From positions 62,001 to 126,000 of the forward strand of contig NZ_JOFH01000012.1 in assembly GCF_000721235.1 (NCBI RefSeq): DNA of 64,000 nt. The letters are read 5' to 3'. A model generated the notes under the pieces. It did not search any database and was not told the DNA's origin. It saw only the letters and a list, made by a program, of their open reading frames with translations. The stretch comes from Streptomyces olivaceus. Lineage in GTDB: Bacteria > Actinomycetota > Actinomycetes > Streptomycetales > Streptomycetaceae. Positions 6,424-14,912 of this stretch are shown here, in pieces. Position 1 is the first letter of the stretch. Every line of letters begins with the position of its first letter. A program made the position numbers and the translations under genes.

Positions 6424-7713
6424 ATGCAGCAGGGCGGGAATGTCGGACGGCGGACGGTTCTCAAGGCGGCCGGGGGTTCGCTGGCCGTCGCGGGGCTGGG
6501 AGCCACGGCCACCGCGTGCGGCGGCGGCAGCGGTTCGGGGGACGGTACGGTGACGATCCGTTACTCCTGGTGGGGTGCGGAGGACCGGGCCGAGCGCATC
6601 AACAAGACCATCGCCCTCTTCGAGAAGAAGTATCCGAAGATCAAGGTCAAGACCGACTTTCAGCCGTACACCGACTTCTGGAAGAAGTTCAACACGCAGG
6701 CCTCCGGTGGGAACCCGCCGGACGTCTTCCAGAATGCCATCGGATTCCTGCGCAAATACGACGCGAAGAACGTTCTGCTCGATCTCAGCCGGCAGGTCGA
6801 GGCGAAAAACCTCTCCATGGACGGATTCCGCGCCGGTCTCGAGAAGTTCGGCGAGATCGACGGCAAACTCCTGGGAGTTCCCGTCGGTTCGAACTCGATG
6901 GCCCTGGTCATCGACAAGCCCGTCTACACCCGGGCCGGCGTGAAGCCCGAACAGGGGTGGACGTGGGACGACTTCGACGAGGCGATGGCGAAGATCCGCG
7001 ACAGGACCGGCCGGGCCGGCGACAGCGGGATGTACGGCGTCATGTACCTCTACGACCTGTACCTGCGCCAGAGCGGCAAGGCCTTCTTCACCGAGGACGG
7101 GCTCGGCTTCACCGAGGCGGACCTGACCGCGTGGTGGACCAAGGCGGAGAAGGGCGTCGAGGCCGGCCTGTTCGCCGACGCCAAGAAGGTCGCCCAGATC
7201 AAGCCCAAGGCGGCACTCTCCGCCGAACTGGCCGGCTCCGAATTCACCTGGGACAATTTCACCGTCCGCTACACCTCCGAGGGCAGGAGCGAGTACGGGC
7301 TCGCGCCGATCCCCACCACGGACGGCAAGCGGACCGGCCAGTACCTCGGCTCGCTGATGCTCAGCGGCTACAAGCGCACCGAACACCCCGAAGAAGTCGC
7401 CCGGTTCATCGACTTCATGGTGCACGACCCCGAGGTCGCCAGGATCATGGGCTACGACCGGGGAGTTCCCACCACCCAGGCCCAGTGGGACGCCTACCGG
7501 CCGACCGACCCGGTCAACAGAGCCATCGCCGCCTACGAGGAGTCCCTCGTCGAGTCCGGCGTCCTGGAGCAGATCACCCCGCACCCCAACGGCGCCGACA
7601 TCTGCGAGGCCGCGTTCCTGCGCATCGCCGAGGAGATGGCGCTCGGCTCACGGTCGGTCGAGGAGGCCGTGCGGCAGTTCTTCACCGAGTCGAAGACGGC
7701 GCTCGCCGGCTGA
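6424..7713 (+). CDS. ABC transporter sugar-binding lipoprotein (family 1 extracellular solute-binding)
   Basis: A 429-aa protein. The export signal has a twin-arginine-like GRRTVLKAAGG, a hydrophobic core and a lipobox ending at Cys32 (TATAC), so it is probably a Tat-exported lipoprotein. The body has the type 1 solute-binding pattern: WWGAEDRAERINKTIALFEKKYP, then ASGGNPPDVFQ, GVPVGSNSMALVIDKPVYTRAG and WTWDDFDEA. Such proteins deliver mono- or oligosaccharides to an ABC importer. It is the first gene of a four-gene operon with two permeases and a DUF624 protein. No ATPase is encoded nearby, so a shared one (MsiK type) is likely used. The sugar is unknown. Confidence 0.9.
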   Translation: MQQGGNVGRRTVLKAAGGSLAVAGLGATATACGGGSGSGDGTVTIRYSWWGAEDRAERINKTIALFEKKYPKIKVKTDFQPYTDFWKKFNTQASGGNPPDVFQNAIGFLRKYDAKNVLLDLSRQVEAKNLSMDGFRAGLEKFGEIDGKLLGVPVGSNSMALVIDKPVYTRAGVKPEQGWTWDDFDEAMAKIRDRTGRAGDSGMYGVMYLYDLYLRQSGKAFFTEDGLGFTEADLTAWWTKAEKGVEAGLFADAKKVAQIKPKAALSAELAGSEFTWDNFTVRYTSEGRSEYGLAPIPTTDGKRTGQYLGSLMLSGYKRTEHPEEVARFIDFMVHDPEVARIMGYDRGVPTTQAQWDAYRPTDPVNRAIAAYEESLVESGVLEQITPHPNGADICEAAFLRIAEEMALGSRSVEEAVRQFFTESKTALAG

Positions 7714-7724
7714 GGGGACGCACC

Positions 7725-8714
7725 GTGACACACGCCTCCGCACTGGAGGACCCGGTCCGGGCAGCCGCCCCGCGGCACCGTCCGGCGAAGTCCCCGCGGC
7801 CCGCCGGACCGAAGGGCCGGGGCCGCCGGGAGAACCTGGCCGGCTACCTCTTCATGTCCCCCTGGATCGCCGGCTTCCTGCTGCTGACCGCGGGACCGAT
7901 GGCCGCCTCGCTCTACTTCGCGTTCACCGACTACAACCTGTTCGACGCCCCCAGGTGGATCGGCCTGGACAACTTCTCCGAGATGTTCGGCGACCCCCGC
8001 TGGCGCCACTCGGTCCGCGTCACCCTCTGGTACGTCGTCGTCGGCACGCCCGTCAAGCTGCTCGCCGCGCTCGGGGTCGCACTGCTGCTGGCGCAGAAAC
8101 GCCGCGGACAGGCGTTCTACCGGGCCGCGTTCTACGCCCCGTCACTGATCGGCGCGAGCGTCTCCGTCGCCATCGTGTGGAAGGCGATCTTCTCGGACGA
8201 CGCGATCGTGGACCGTACGCAGCAGCTCTTCGGGATCGGCGCCGGCGGCTGGACCGGCGACCCCGAGCTGATCATCTACAGCCTCGTGGCGCTCACCGTC
8301 TGGCAGTTCGGCGCCCCGATGGTGATCTTCCTGGCCGGTCTCAAGCAGGTCCCGCGCGAACTGTACGAGGCGGCCGACGTGGACGGGGCGGGAAAGGCAC
8401 GCCAGTTCTGGAGCATCACGCTGCCGATGATCTCCCCCGTCCTCTTCTTCAACGTCCTGCTGGAGACGATCCACTCCTTCCAGATCTTCAGCTCCGCGTA
8501 CATCGTCGGCGGCGGCGCCGGAGGCAACGCCTGCGGTCCGGCGGACGGCACGATGGTCTACACCTGCTACCTGTACGTCCAGGGCTTCGAGAACAGCCGC
8601 ATGGGCCTCGCGTCCGCCATGGCCTGGATGCTCCTCGTCGCGGTCGCCCTGGTCACCGCGGTGCTGTTCTGGTCCCAGAAACGCTGGGTGCACTACGAGG
8701 AGGGCGCCCGATGA
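7725..8714 (+). CDS. ABC sugar transporter permease (MalF/UgpA type)
   Basis: A 329-aa inner-membrane permease with about six transmembrane segments and a basic N terminus. The EAA loop that contacts the ATPase is ELYEAADVDGAGKARQFWSITLPMISP. The GTG at 7725 follows GAGGGGACG, 11 bases after the binding-protein stop. The last codons overlap the next gene (ATGA at 8711-8714), so the two permeases are translationally coupled. It forms a heterodimer with the next gene product. Confidence 0.92.
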   Translation: MTHASALEDPVRAAAPRHRPAKSPRPAGPKGRGRRENLAGYLFMSPWIAGFLLLTAGPMAASLYFAFTDYNLFDAPRWIGLDNFSEMFGDPRWRHSVRVTLWYVVVGTPVKLLAALGVALLLAQKRRGQAFYRAAFYAPSLIGASVSVAIVWKAIFSDDAIVDRTQQLFGIGAGGWTGDPELIIYSLVALTVWQFGAPMVIFLAGLKQVPRELYEAADVDGAGKARQFWSITLPMISPVLFFNVLLETIHSFQIFSSAYIVGGGAGGNACGPADGTMVYTCYLYVQGFENSRMGLASAMAWMLLVAVALVTAVLFWSQKRWVHYEEGAR

Positions 8715-9643
8715 GCACGCGGGCCACCGACACCACGCGGGCCACCGACACCACGCGGGCAACCGACGACGCACCGCCGCCCCCGCCCGCCCCTACCGCG
8801 GCGCTGCGGCGCCGGCTGCCCGGGTCGCTCGCCTGGCACCTCGGGTCGCTGGCGCTCCTCGCCGTGATCCTCTACCCGGTGCTCTGGGTGATCGGCGGCT
8901 CCTTCAAGGAGAGCGGCGACATCGTCGGCAGCCTGGACCTCTTCCCGGGCGACCCGATCACCTCCAACTACACCAGCCTGGCCGACGGCATCGCGGACGT
9001 CTCCGTCTCCACCTTCTTCTACAACTCGCTCTTCCTCGCCGTCGGTTCGGTGATCGGGATCGTGGCGTCCTGCTCGCTGACGGCGTACGCCTTCGCCAGG
9101 ATCAGGTTCGCGGGCCGCAACCTGCTGTTCACGCTGATGATCGGCACGCTGCTGCTGCCGTACCACGTGCTGCTGATCCCGCAGTACGTGCTCTTCCGCA
9201 ACCTGGACATGATCAACACGTACACCCCGCTCCTGCTGGGCAAGTACCTGGCCACCGAGGCCTTCTTCGTCTTCCTGATGGTGCAGTTCATGCGCAACCT
9301 GCCCAGGGAACTGGACGAGGCGGCCCGCCTCGACGGCTGCGGGCACCTGCGCATCTACTGGTCGATCGTGCTCCCGCTGTGCCGCCCGGCCCTGATCACC
9401 AGCGCCATCTTCACCTTCATCAACGCCTGGAACGACTTCATGGGCCCGCTGATCTACCTGAACGAGCCGGGCAAGTACACCGTCTCCCTCGGCCTGAAGA
9501 TGTTCGTGGACCAGGAGGGCCTGGCGAACTACGGCGGCATGATCGCCATGTCGCTCGTCGCGCTGCTGCCGGTCCTCGCCTTCTTCCTGGCCTTCCAGCG
9601 CCATCTGATCGACGGCATGGCGACGTCCGGCCTGAAGGGCTGA
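8711..9643 (+). CDS. ABC sugar transporter permease (MalG/UgpE type)
   Basis: A 310-aa permease with six membrane segments. Its EAA loop is ELDEAARLDGCGHLRIYWSIVLPLCRPAL. The extreme N terminus carries a short repeat (RATDTT/RATDTT/RATDD), encoded by 18-base direct repeats, followed by a proline stretch before the first membrane span. Such a tail is unusual in this family and may be strain-variable. It partners with the upstream permease. Confidence 0.92.
   Translation: MSTRATDTTRATDTTRATDDAPPPPPAPTAALRRRLPGSLAWHLGSLALLAVILYPVLWVIGGSFKESGDIVGSLDLFPGDPITSNYTSLADGIADVSVSTFFYNSLFLAVGSVIGIVASCSLTAYAFARIRFAGRNLLFTLMIGTLLLPYHVLLIPQYVLFRNLDMINTYTPLLLGKYLATEAFFVFLMVQFMRNLPRELDEAARLDGCGHLRIYWSIVLPLCRPALITSAIFTFINAWNDFMGPLIYLNEPGKYTVSLGLKMFVDQEGLANYGGMIAMSLVALLPVLAFFLAFQRHLIDGMATSGLKG
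8719..8770 (+). repeat. 18-base in-frame direct repeats at a permease N terminus
   Basis: The unit GCGGGCCACCGACACCAC occurs twice exactly and once in diverged form, encoding RATDTT repeats. Copy number could vary between strains without a frameshift. Confidence 0.6.
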
Positions 9644-9664
9644 GGTGAACCTCGTGACCGACGC

Positions 9665-10264
9665 ATGACCGAGGCGCGTGCCGAGGCCCGTCCGGAACCG
9701 GGGGAGTCCCGGTTCTCCCGGGGCTTCGCCCTGTTCGCCGAGTGCCTGCTCACCGGCGTGTGGATCGCACTGGCGGCGCTGCCGCTGGTCACCGGCCCTG
9801 CCGCGTTCGCGGCCGGTGCCCGCCACCTCCGGCGTCGACTGGCCCACGAGCGCGGCGGCTTGCGGGAGTTCACGGCCGACTTCCGGGCCGCGGTACGCCG
9901 CGGGTGGCTTGTCGGGGTCGCCGGCTGGGCCGCCCTCGCCGTGGTGTGGGTCGACGTGCGAGCCGTACGGGACGGCCTGCCGGGCGGACCGCTGGTCGGC
10001 AGCGTCGGCGTGCTCGCCCTGATCGGCGCCGCCGTCGCCGGACTGCGCGCGGCGGCGCTCTGGCGGCCCGGCGCCTCCTGGCGGGCACTGCTCGCGAGGG
10101 CCGGCCGCCACACCGTGCTCGACCCCGCCGGCTCCTTCCTGCTCGTCGGCGGGCTGGCCGTCGTGGCCTGCTCCGCCTGGTTCAGCGCACCGCTGGCCGT
10201 CGCCGTCCTCGGAGCCGTCGCCGCGGCGGCCGTCGCCGTGGAGGAACGCCACCGGCGCCGCTGA
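9665..10264 (+). CDS. DUF624 (YesL-like) membrane protein
   Basis: A 199-aa protein with four to five hydrophobic spans. The first ends in LPLVTGPAAFAAGARHL, the conserved TGPA segment of DUF624/YesL proteins, which are regularly encoded beside carbohydrate ABC importers. It begins 22 bases after the second permease and is probably in the same transcript. The role is unknown; the association suggests an accessory function in sugar uptake. Family assignment rests on the N-terminal motif, the topology and the neighbours. Confidence 0.7.
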   Translation: MTEARAEARPEPGESRFSRGFALFAECLLTGVWIALAALPLVTGPAAFAAGARHLRRRLAHERGGLREFTADFRAAVRRGWLVGVAGWAALAVVWVDVRAVRDGLPGGPLVGSVGVLALIGAAVAGLRAAALWRPGASWRALLARAGRHTVLDPAGSFLLVGGLAVVACSAWFSAPLAVAVLGAVAAAAVAVEERHRRR

Positions 10265-10410
10265 CGGCGGCGGACCGGCCCGGGCAGGCGTCCCGGCACC
10301 GGCCCGCCGGCCCAGGGAGCGGCCGCCTCCGACGTCCGGAACCTCGCACTCCCGGGGGACAGGACGCCGTAACGCCCCGTACCGGACGGCGACCCGGGCA
10401 CACTGCGGAC

Positions 10411-10869
10411 GTGGACTGGAACCATTACCGCTTCCGCAGCCTGTGGCCGCTTCCCGGCCCCGCCCCGCGGGTCTACCGGGCACTCGAACGGATCGAGGAC
10501 TACCCCACCTGGTGGCCCCAGGTGCGCGAGGTCACCCGGCTCGACGACACCAGCGGGCTCCTGCGGGTGCGGTCCCTCCTCCCGTACGACCTGACCTCGA
10601 CCCTCAGGGAGGGCCGACGCGACCCGGCGGCCGGGGTGCTGGAGGTCGCGATGAGCGGCGACATGGAGGGCTGGGCACGCTGGACCGTCGTCCCGCGCGG
10701 CTTCGGCACCCTCGCCCGCTACGACCAGGAGGTCGAGGTGCGCAAACCCCTGCTGCGCCGCCTCGCCGTGCCGGGGCGGCCCCTGTTCCGGGCCAACCAC
10801 CGGCTGATGATGCGGGCGGGGCGGCGCGGCCTGGCCGAGCACCTGGAGGGCGGTCGGCAAGCGGTTTGA
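10411..10869 (+). CDS. SRPBCC (START/polyketide-cyclase-like) protein
   Basis: A 152-aa protein. VYRALERIEDYPTWWPQVREVTRLDD is the typical SRPBCC N-terminal helix-grip segment, followed by alternating strands and a C-terminal helix. The fold binds a hydrophobic ligand. There is no polyketide synthase nearby, so 'cyclase' should not be inferred. The GTG at 10411 gives MDWNHYRFRSLW; the frame is open further upstream without similarity. The stop overlaps the -35 of the tRNA promoter that follows. Confidence 0.8.
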   Translation: MDWNHYRFRSLWPLPGPAPRVYRALERIEDYPTWWPQVREVTRLDDTSGLLRVRSLLPYDLTSTLREGRRDPAAGVLEVAMSGDMEGWARWTVVPRGFGTLARYDQEVEVRKPLLRRLAVPGRPLFRANHRLMMRAGRRGLAEHLEGGRQAV

Positions 10870-10895
10870 TGGAAACGCGCGCGGCCCTGTATGGT
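10866..10895 (+). promoter_or_regulatory. promoter of tRNA-Val copy 2
   Basis: TTGATG (10866-10871), 18 bases, TATGGT (10890-10895), 13 bases before the mature tRNA 5' end. The -35 overlaps the stop codon of the SRPBCC gene. Confidence 0.5.
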
Positions 10896-10908
10896 TCAGT
10901 GCGTTCAC

Positions 10909-10980
10909 GGGCGATTAGCTCAGTGGGAGAGCGCTTCGTTCACACCGAAGAGGTCACTGGTTCGAACCCAGTATCGCCCA
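10909..10980 (+). tRNA. tRNA-Val (anticodon CAC), copy 2
   Basis: Identical over all 72 bases to the tRNA at 5995-6066 and in the same orientation; flanking sequences differ. CCA is not encoded (CCC follows). The two copies are 4.9 kb apart and enclose the ABC importer operon and the SRPBCC gene. Confidence 0.97.
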
Positions 10981-10990
10981 CCCGTGAAGG

Positions 10991-11022
10991 GCCGGTCCGT
11001 CGCAAGACGGACCGGCTTCTTC
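10991..11022 (+). terminator. intrinsic terminator after tRNA-Val copy 2
   Basis: A perfect 11-base stem (10991-11001 with 11006-11016) with a GCAA tetraloop, followed by TTCTTC. Confidence 0.8.
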
Positions 11023-11028
11023 GTGCGC

Positions 11029-11754
11029 TCACGCCGCCGCCGGCAGGCCCGGCCTGAGCGGCCAGGCCGGGTCCACCGGCTCCTCCGTGCCGTTCAGCGC
11101 GAACCAGGCCTGCAGCCCCCGGGCCTGCCCCGCGTGCCAGACCGCCTGGAGCGAGTGCAGCTCGGCGGGGGAGAGGCGCTCCAGCCGCGCCGGGAACCGG
11201 CGCCCGAGCGCCCGTACGACCTCCAGCGCGGCCTGCGCGTCGGCCGCCGCCTCGTGCGCGTCGGTCAGCTCCACGCCGTAGTGCGCACAGAGGTCGGTGA
11301 GGGTGCGGCGGCCCTTGCGGTACCGGTCCAGCTGTTTGTCGAGCACCCGCGGGTCCAGCACGTGCAGCGGCGTCCGCTCCAGCCAGCGGCCGAGCGACGA
11401 GGCGCGGTGCCGGCGCAACTCCCGGTCCAGCAGGGTGAGATCGAAGGGCGCGTTCATCACCACGAGCGGGCGTCCCACCCGGGCCTGCTCGAACAGCGCC
11501 TCGGCCATCTCGTACATCACCGGCGCGGGCCACCGTCCGTGGCGCTGCACGTGCTCCTCGGTCAGCCCATGCACCGCCGTCGCCGACAGGGGCACCGGCA
11601 CGCCGGGGCTCACCAGCCACCGCGTCGCACGAGGCCGCAGCCCCGACGCGTCCTGCACGACGAGGGCCGCCGACACGATCCGGTCGGTCTCGGCGTCCAC
11701 GCCCGTGGTCTCCGTGTCGAAGGCGGCCAGCGGCCCCTCGAACCAGCTCGTCAT
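11029..11754 (-). CDS. DnaQ-family 3'-5' exonuclease
   Basis: A 241-aa DEDDh exonuclease. ExoI is AAFDTETTGVDAETDRIV (D, E), ExoII is the VMNAPFDLTLLDREL segment (D), and ExoIII is DAHEAAADAQAALEV (H and D). It resembles the epsilon-type proofreading fold but is encoded alone, and a C-terminal extension of about 60 residues follows the nuclease core. The start at 11754 gives MTSWFEGPLAAFDTET; the 47 codons upstream are not exonuclease-like. A role in DNA repair or RNA turnover is possible. Confidence 0.88.
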   Translation of the reverse strand: MTSWFEGPLAAFDTETTGVDAETDRIVSAALVVQDASGLRPRATRWLVSPGVPVPLSATAVHGLTEEHVQRHGRWPAPVMYEMAEALFEQARVGRPLVVMNAPFDLTLLDRELRRHRASSLGRWLERTPLHVLDPRVLDKQLDRYRKGRRTLTDLCAHYGVELTDAHEAAADAQAALEVVRALGRRFPARLERLSPAELHSLQAVWHAGQARGLQAWFALNGTEEPVDPAWPLRPGLPAAA

Positions 11755-12110
11755 AGGGCACTCAACTCCTCGTCCGCACACGGCGGCTGACGCGCCGCTC
11801 ACTGCCCCGGTCCGGTGATACCCGGACTGTCGCGACATACGCCGGAAAGGCCCAACAGGAAGACAAGTTATTGCAGTTGAGGTGTCGGAGGTCACAACGT
11901 GTCGGCACCGTCCGACTGTTCACCACGGCCGCGACACGGCTCGTGCGGGGAGCCCGCGCGGGCGGTGGCCGCGGGGCGCCGGGACCGGGCGCCGGTCGGC
12001 GCCGAGATGTCGCCCGCGCGGGGCCCGCCGGACGAGAGCGGGCGAGGGCCGGCGGCGGGACCGTACCGGGGCCGGCGGAACGGACGGGGCGAGCGGGCCC
12101 AGGGAACTGT
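11755..12110. other. upstream part of the 445-base region between the exonuclease and thrS
   Basis: This GC-rich stretch has no gene I can support. I looked for a T-box leader ahead of thrS and saw no specifier or antiterminator elements. It probably holds the divergent exonuclease promoter near 11860-11900. Confidence 0.5.
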
Positions 12111-12141
12111 TTCGCGATGGACCGGGCCGGGTCGGTACGAT
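12111..12141 (+). promoter_or_regulatory. candidate thrS promoter
   Basis: TTCGCG (12111-12116), 19 bases, TACGAT (12136-12141). The -10 is good, the -35 weak and the spacing long. It would give a leader of about 50 bases. Confidence 0.35.
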
Positions 12142-12199
12142 CGACCCATGCGTGCGCTCCGGTATGGCGCCGCAGCCCCACTTCAGTCAGGAGAGACCG

Positions 12200-14176
12200 G
12201 TGTCAGACGTCCGTGTGATCATCCAACGCGATTCCGAGCGGGAAGAGCGCGTGGTGACGACGGGCACTACGGCCGCCGAGCTCTTCGCCGGCGAGCGCTC
12301 GGTCATCGCCGCCCGCGTGGCCGGTGAGCTCAGGGACCTCGCGTACGAGGTCGGGGACGGCGAGACCGTCGAGGGCGTCGAGATCTCCTCCGAGGACGGC
12401 CTGAACATCCTGCGCCACTCCGCCGCGCACGTCATGGCGCAGGCCGTGCAGGAGCTGTTCCCCGACGCCAAGCTCGGCATCGGCCCGCCCGTCAAGGACG
12501 GCTTCTACTACGACTTCGACGTCAAGGAGCCCTTCCACCCCGATGACCTCAAGGCCATCGAGAAGAAGATGCAGGAGATCCAGAAGCGCGGCCAGCGCTT
12601 CTCGCGCCGGGTCGTCACCGACGACGAGGCCCGCGAGGAGCTCGCCGACGAGCCGTACAAGCTGGAGCTGATCGGCCTCAAGGGCTCCGCCTCCCACGAC
12701 GACGGCGCGGACGTCGAGGTCGGCGCCGGCGAGCTGACCATCTACGACAACCTCGACCCGAAGACCGGCGACCTGTGCTGGAAGGACCTCTGCCGGGGCC
12801 CGCACCTGCCCACCACCCGCAACATCCCGGCCTTCAAGCTGATGCGCAATGCCGCCGCCTACTGGCGCGGCAGCGAGAAGAACCCGATGCTCCAGCGCAT
12901 CTACGGCACCGCCTGGCCCACCAAGGACGAGCTGAAGGCGCATCTGGAGTTCCTCGCCGAGGCCGAGAAGCGCGACCACCGCAAGCTGGGCAGCGAGCTG
13001 GACCTCTTCTCCATCCCGGAGCAGATCGGCTCCGGCCTCGCCGTCTTCCACCCCAAGGGCGGCATCATCCGCCGGGTCATGGAGGACTACTCGCGGCGCC
13101 GGCACGAGGAGGAGGGCTACGAGTTCGTCTACACCCCGCACGCGACCAAGGGGAAGCTCTTCGAGACCTCGGGCCACCTGGACTGGTACGCCGACGGCAT
13201 GTACCCGCCCATGCAGCTCGACGAGGGCGTGGACTACTACCTCAAGCCCATGAACTGCCCGATGCACAACCTGATCTTCGACGCGCGCGGACGCTCCTAC
13301 CGTGAGCTGCCGCTGCGCCTGTTCGAGTTCGGCACCGTGTACCGGTACGAGAAGTCGGGCGTCGTGCACGGCCTGACCCGGGCCCGTGGCTTCACGCAGG
13401 ACGACGCGCACATCTACTGCACCCGCGAGCAGATGTCCGAGGAGCTCGACAAGACGCTCACCTTCGTCCTGAACCTGCTGCGGGACTACGGTCTGACCGA
13501 CTTCTACCTGGAGCTGTCCACCAAGGACCCGGAGAAGTTCGTCGGCAGCGACGAGGCCTGGGAGGAGGCCACCGAGACGCTGCGCCAGGTCGCGGAGAAG
13601 CAGGGCCTGCCCCTGGTCCCGGACCCGGGCGGCGCCGCCTTCTACGGGCCGAAGATCTCCGTCCAGGCCAAGGACGCCATCGGCCGCACCTGGCAGATGT
13701 CGACCATCCAGCTCGACTTCAACCTGCCGGAGCGCTTCGACCTGGAGTACACCGGCGCGGACGGCGCCAAGCAGCGCCCGGTCATGATCCACCGCGCGCT
13801 GTTCGGCTCCATCGAGCGGTTCTTCGCGGTGCTCCTGGAGCACTACGCGGGCGCCTTCCCGGCGTGGCTCGCTCCGGTGCAGGCGGTGGGGATCCCGATC
13901 GGCGACGCGCACGTCGGGTACCTGGAAGAGTTCGCCGCCGCCGCCAAGAAGCAAGGGCTGCGCGTCGAGGTCGACTCGTCCTCGGACCGGATGCAGAAGA
14001 AGATCCGCAACGCCCAAAAGCAGAAGGTGCCCTTCATGGTCATCGCGGGCGACGAGGACATGGCGAACGGTGCCGTCTCCTTCCGCTACCGCGACGGTTC
14101 CCAGGAGAACGGCATCCCCGTCGACGACGCCATCGCCAAGATCGCGAAGGTCGTGGAGGAGCGGGCGCAGGTCTGA
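12200..14176 (+). CDS. thrS: threonine--tRNA ligase
   Basis: A 658-aa class II synthetase. In order: an N-terminal TGS-type domain, the editing domain with [10 protein letters not shown] and the CxxxH-like end ([10 protein letters not shown]), the catalytic core with motif 2 ([30 protein letters not shown]) and motif 3 ([13 protein letters not shown]), and the C-terminal anticodon-binding domain ([24 protein letters not shown]). The GTG at 12200 is preceded by CAGGAGAG; the open frame extends upstream without domain content. It charges tRNA-Thr and clears mis-acylated Ser-tRNA-Thr. Confidence 0.97.
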   Translation: MSDVRVIIQRDSEREERVVTTGTTAAELFAGERSVIAARVAGELRDLAYEVGDGETVEGVEISSEDGLNILRHSAAHVMAQAVQELFPDAKLGIGPPVKDGFYYDFDVKEPFHPDDLKAIEKKMQEIQKRGQRFSRRVVTDDEAREELADEPYKLELIGLKGSASHDDGADVEVGAGELTIYDNLDPKTGDLCWKDLCRGPHLPTTRNIPAFKLMRNAAAYWRGSEKNPMLQRIYGTAWPTKDELKAHLEFLAEAEKRDHRKLGSELDLFSIPEQIGSGLAVFHPKGGIIRRVMEDYSRRRHEEEGYEFVYTPHATKGKLFETSGHLDWYADGMYPPMQLDEGVDYYLKPMNCPMHNLIFDARGRSYRELPLRLFEFGTVYRYEKSGVVHGLTRARGFTQDDAHIYCTREQMSEELDKTLTFVLNLLRDYGLTDFYLELSTKDPEKFVGSDEAWEEATETLRQVAEKQGLPLVPDPGGAAFYGPKISVQAKDAIGRTWQMSTIQLDFNLPERFDLEYTGADGAKQRPVMIHRALFGSIERFFAVLLEHYAGAFPAWLAPVQAVGIPIGDAHVGYLEEFAAAAKKQGLRVEVDSSSDRMQKKIRNAQKQKVPFMVIAGDEDMANGAVSFRYRDGSQENGIPVDDAIAKIAKVVEERAQV

Positions 14177-14190
14177 CCCGCGTCACGCAG

Positions 14191-14220
14191 GGCCCCCGGG
14201 GGAGATCCCGGGGGCCTTTC
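14191..14220 (+). terminator. terminator after thrS
   Basis: A perfect 10-base stem (14191-14200 with 14207-14216), loop GGAGAT, followed by TTTC. Confidence 0.75.
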
Positions 14221-14242
14221 CCGTCCCCCGGGTGCGACGCCA

Positions 14243-14248
14243 TATGCT
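14243..14248 (+). promoter_or_regulatory. -10 box for a probable leaderless transcript
   Basis: TATGCT ends 6 bases before the ATG at 14255; no ribosome binding site is visible. Confidence 0.35.
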
Positions 14249-14254
14249 GCACGC

Positions 14255-14803
14255 ATGACGAGTGAGCCGGAGCAGCAGCTGGGAGTGGGGACGCCGGACG
14301 CGTTCCAGCGTCTGTGGACGCCCCACCGGATGGCCTACATCCAGGGTGAGAACAAGCCGAGCGGCCCCGGGGCCGACGACGGCTGCCCCTTCTGCTCGAT
14401 CCCGGCCAAGTCCGACGAGGACGGGCTCGTCGTGCGGCGCGGCGAGCACGTGTACGCGGTGCTCAACCTCTACCCGTACAACGGCGGGCACCTGATGACG
14501 GTCCCGTACCGCCACGTCGCCGACTACACGGAGCTGAACGCCGTGGAGACCGCGGAGCTGGCCGAACTGACCAAGCAGGCGATGACGGCGCTGCGCGCCG
14601 CCTCCGGTGCCCACGGCTTCAACATCGGCATGAACCAGGGCTCCGTGGCGGGCGCGGGCATCGCGGCCCACCTGCACCAGCACGTGGTGCCCCGCTGGGG
14701 AGGCGACACCAACTTCCTCCCCGTGATCGGCCACACCAGGGTCCTGCCCCAGCTCCTGGGCGACACCCGCAAAATGCTGGCGGACGCCTGGCCGACGGCC
14801 TGA
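14255..14803 (+). CDS. HIT-family hydrolase/AP4A phosphorylase-like protein
   Basis: A 182-aa protein. The HIT triad is HLHQHVVPRW (HxHxHxx). Upstream are CPFC, a probable zinc pair, and LYPYNGGHLMTVPYRHVADYTEL, typical of the actinobacterial thrS-linked branch. Mycobacterial relatives in the same position (after thrS, before pgsA) act as diadenosine-tetraphosphate phosphorylases, so dinucleoside polyphosphate breakdown is the likely job. AP4A is a by-product of aminoacyl-tRNA synthetases, which may explain the thrS linkage. Confidence 0.88.
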   Translation: MTSEPEQQLGVGTPDAFQRLWTPHRMAYIQGENKPSGPGADDGCPFCSIPAKSDEDGLVVRRGEHVYAVLNLYPYNGGHLMTVPYRHVADYTELNAVETAELAELTKQAMTALRAASGAHGFNIGMNQGSVAGAGIAAHLHQHVVPRWGGDTNFLPVIGHTRVLPQLLGDTRKMLADAWPTA

Positions 14804-14805
14804 GC

Positions 14806-14882
14806 ATCCAGCCCGTCCGGCGTTTGAGGACGAGGCCGTCCAGGCCGAAGCGGGGTCTGGGGGCGCAGCCCCCAGGGACGCC
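14806..14882 (+). repeat. Streptomyces REP-like intergenic element
   Basis: It starts CAGCCCGTCCGGCGTTTGAG and ends in a hairpin (14857-14864 with 14868-14875, loop GCA). From memory, this CCGTCCGGCGTTTGAGGACG...GGGG(T/G)C...GGGGGCGCAGCCCCC arrangement recurs between genes across Streptomyces genomes. It separates the convergent HIT and membrane-protein genes and may double as a terminator. Confidence 0.6.
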
Positions 14883-14912
14883 CACCCCAGCACCCCGCCG
14901 ACCGCCGGAGGC

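Noticed and set aside
10411..10869. polyketide cyclase marking a biosynthetic cluster
   Set aside because: A lone SRPBCC fold with no synthase or tailoring genes nearby.
10909..11030. tRNA-Val copy 2 as an integrated-element attachment site
   Set aside because: No integrase, no excisionase and no partial 3' tRNA repeat; the two copies are full-length and identical.
11755..12199. T-box riboswitch ahead of thrS
   Set aside because: No specifier loop, T-box sequence or terminator/antiterminator pair; actinobacterial T-boxes are known mainly for ileS.
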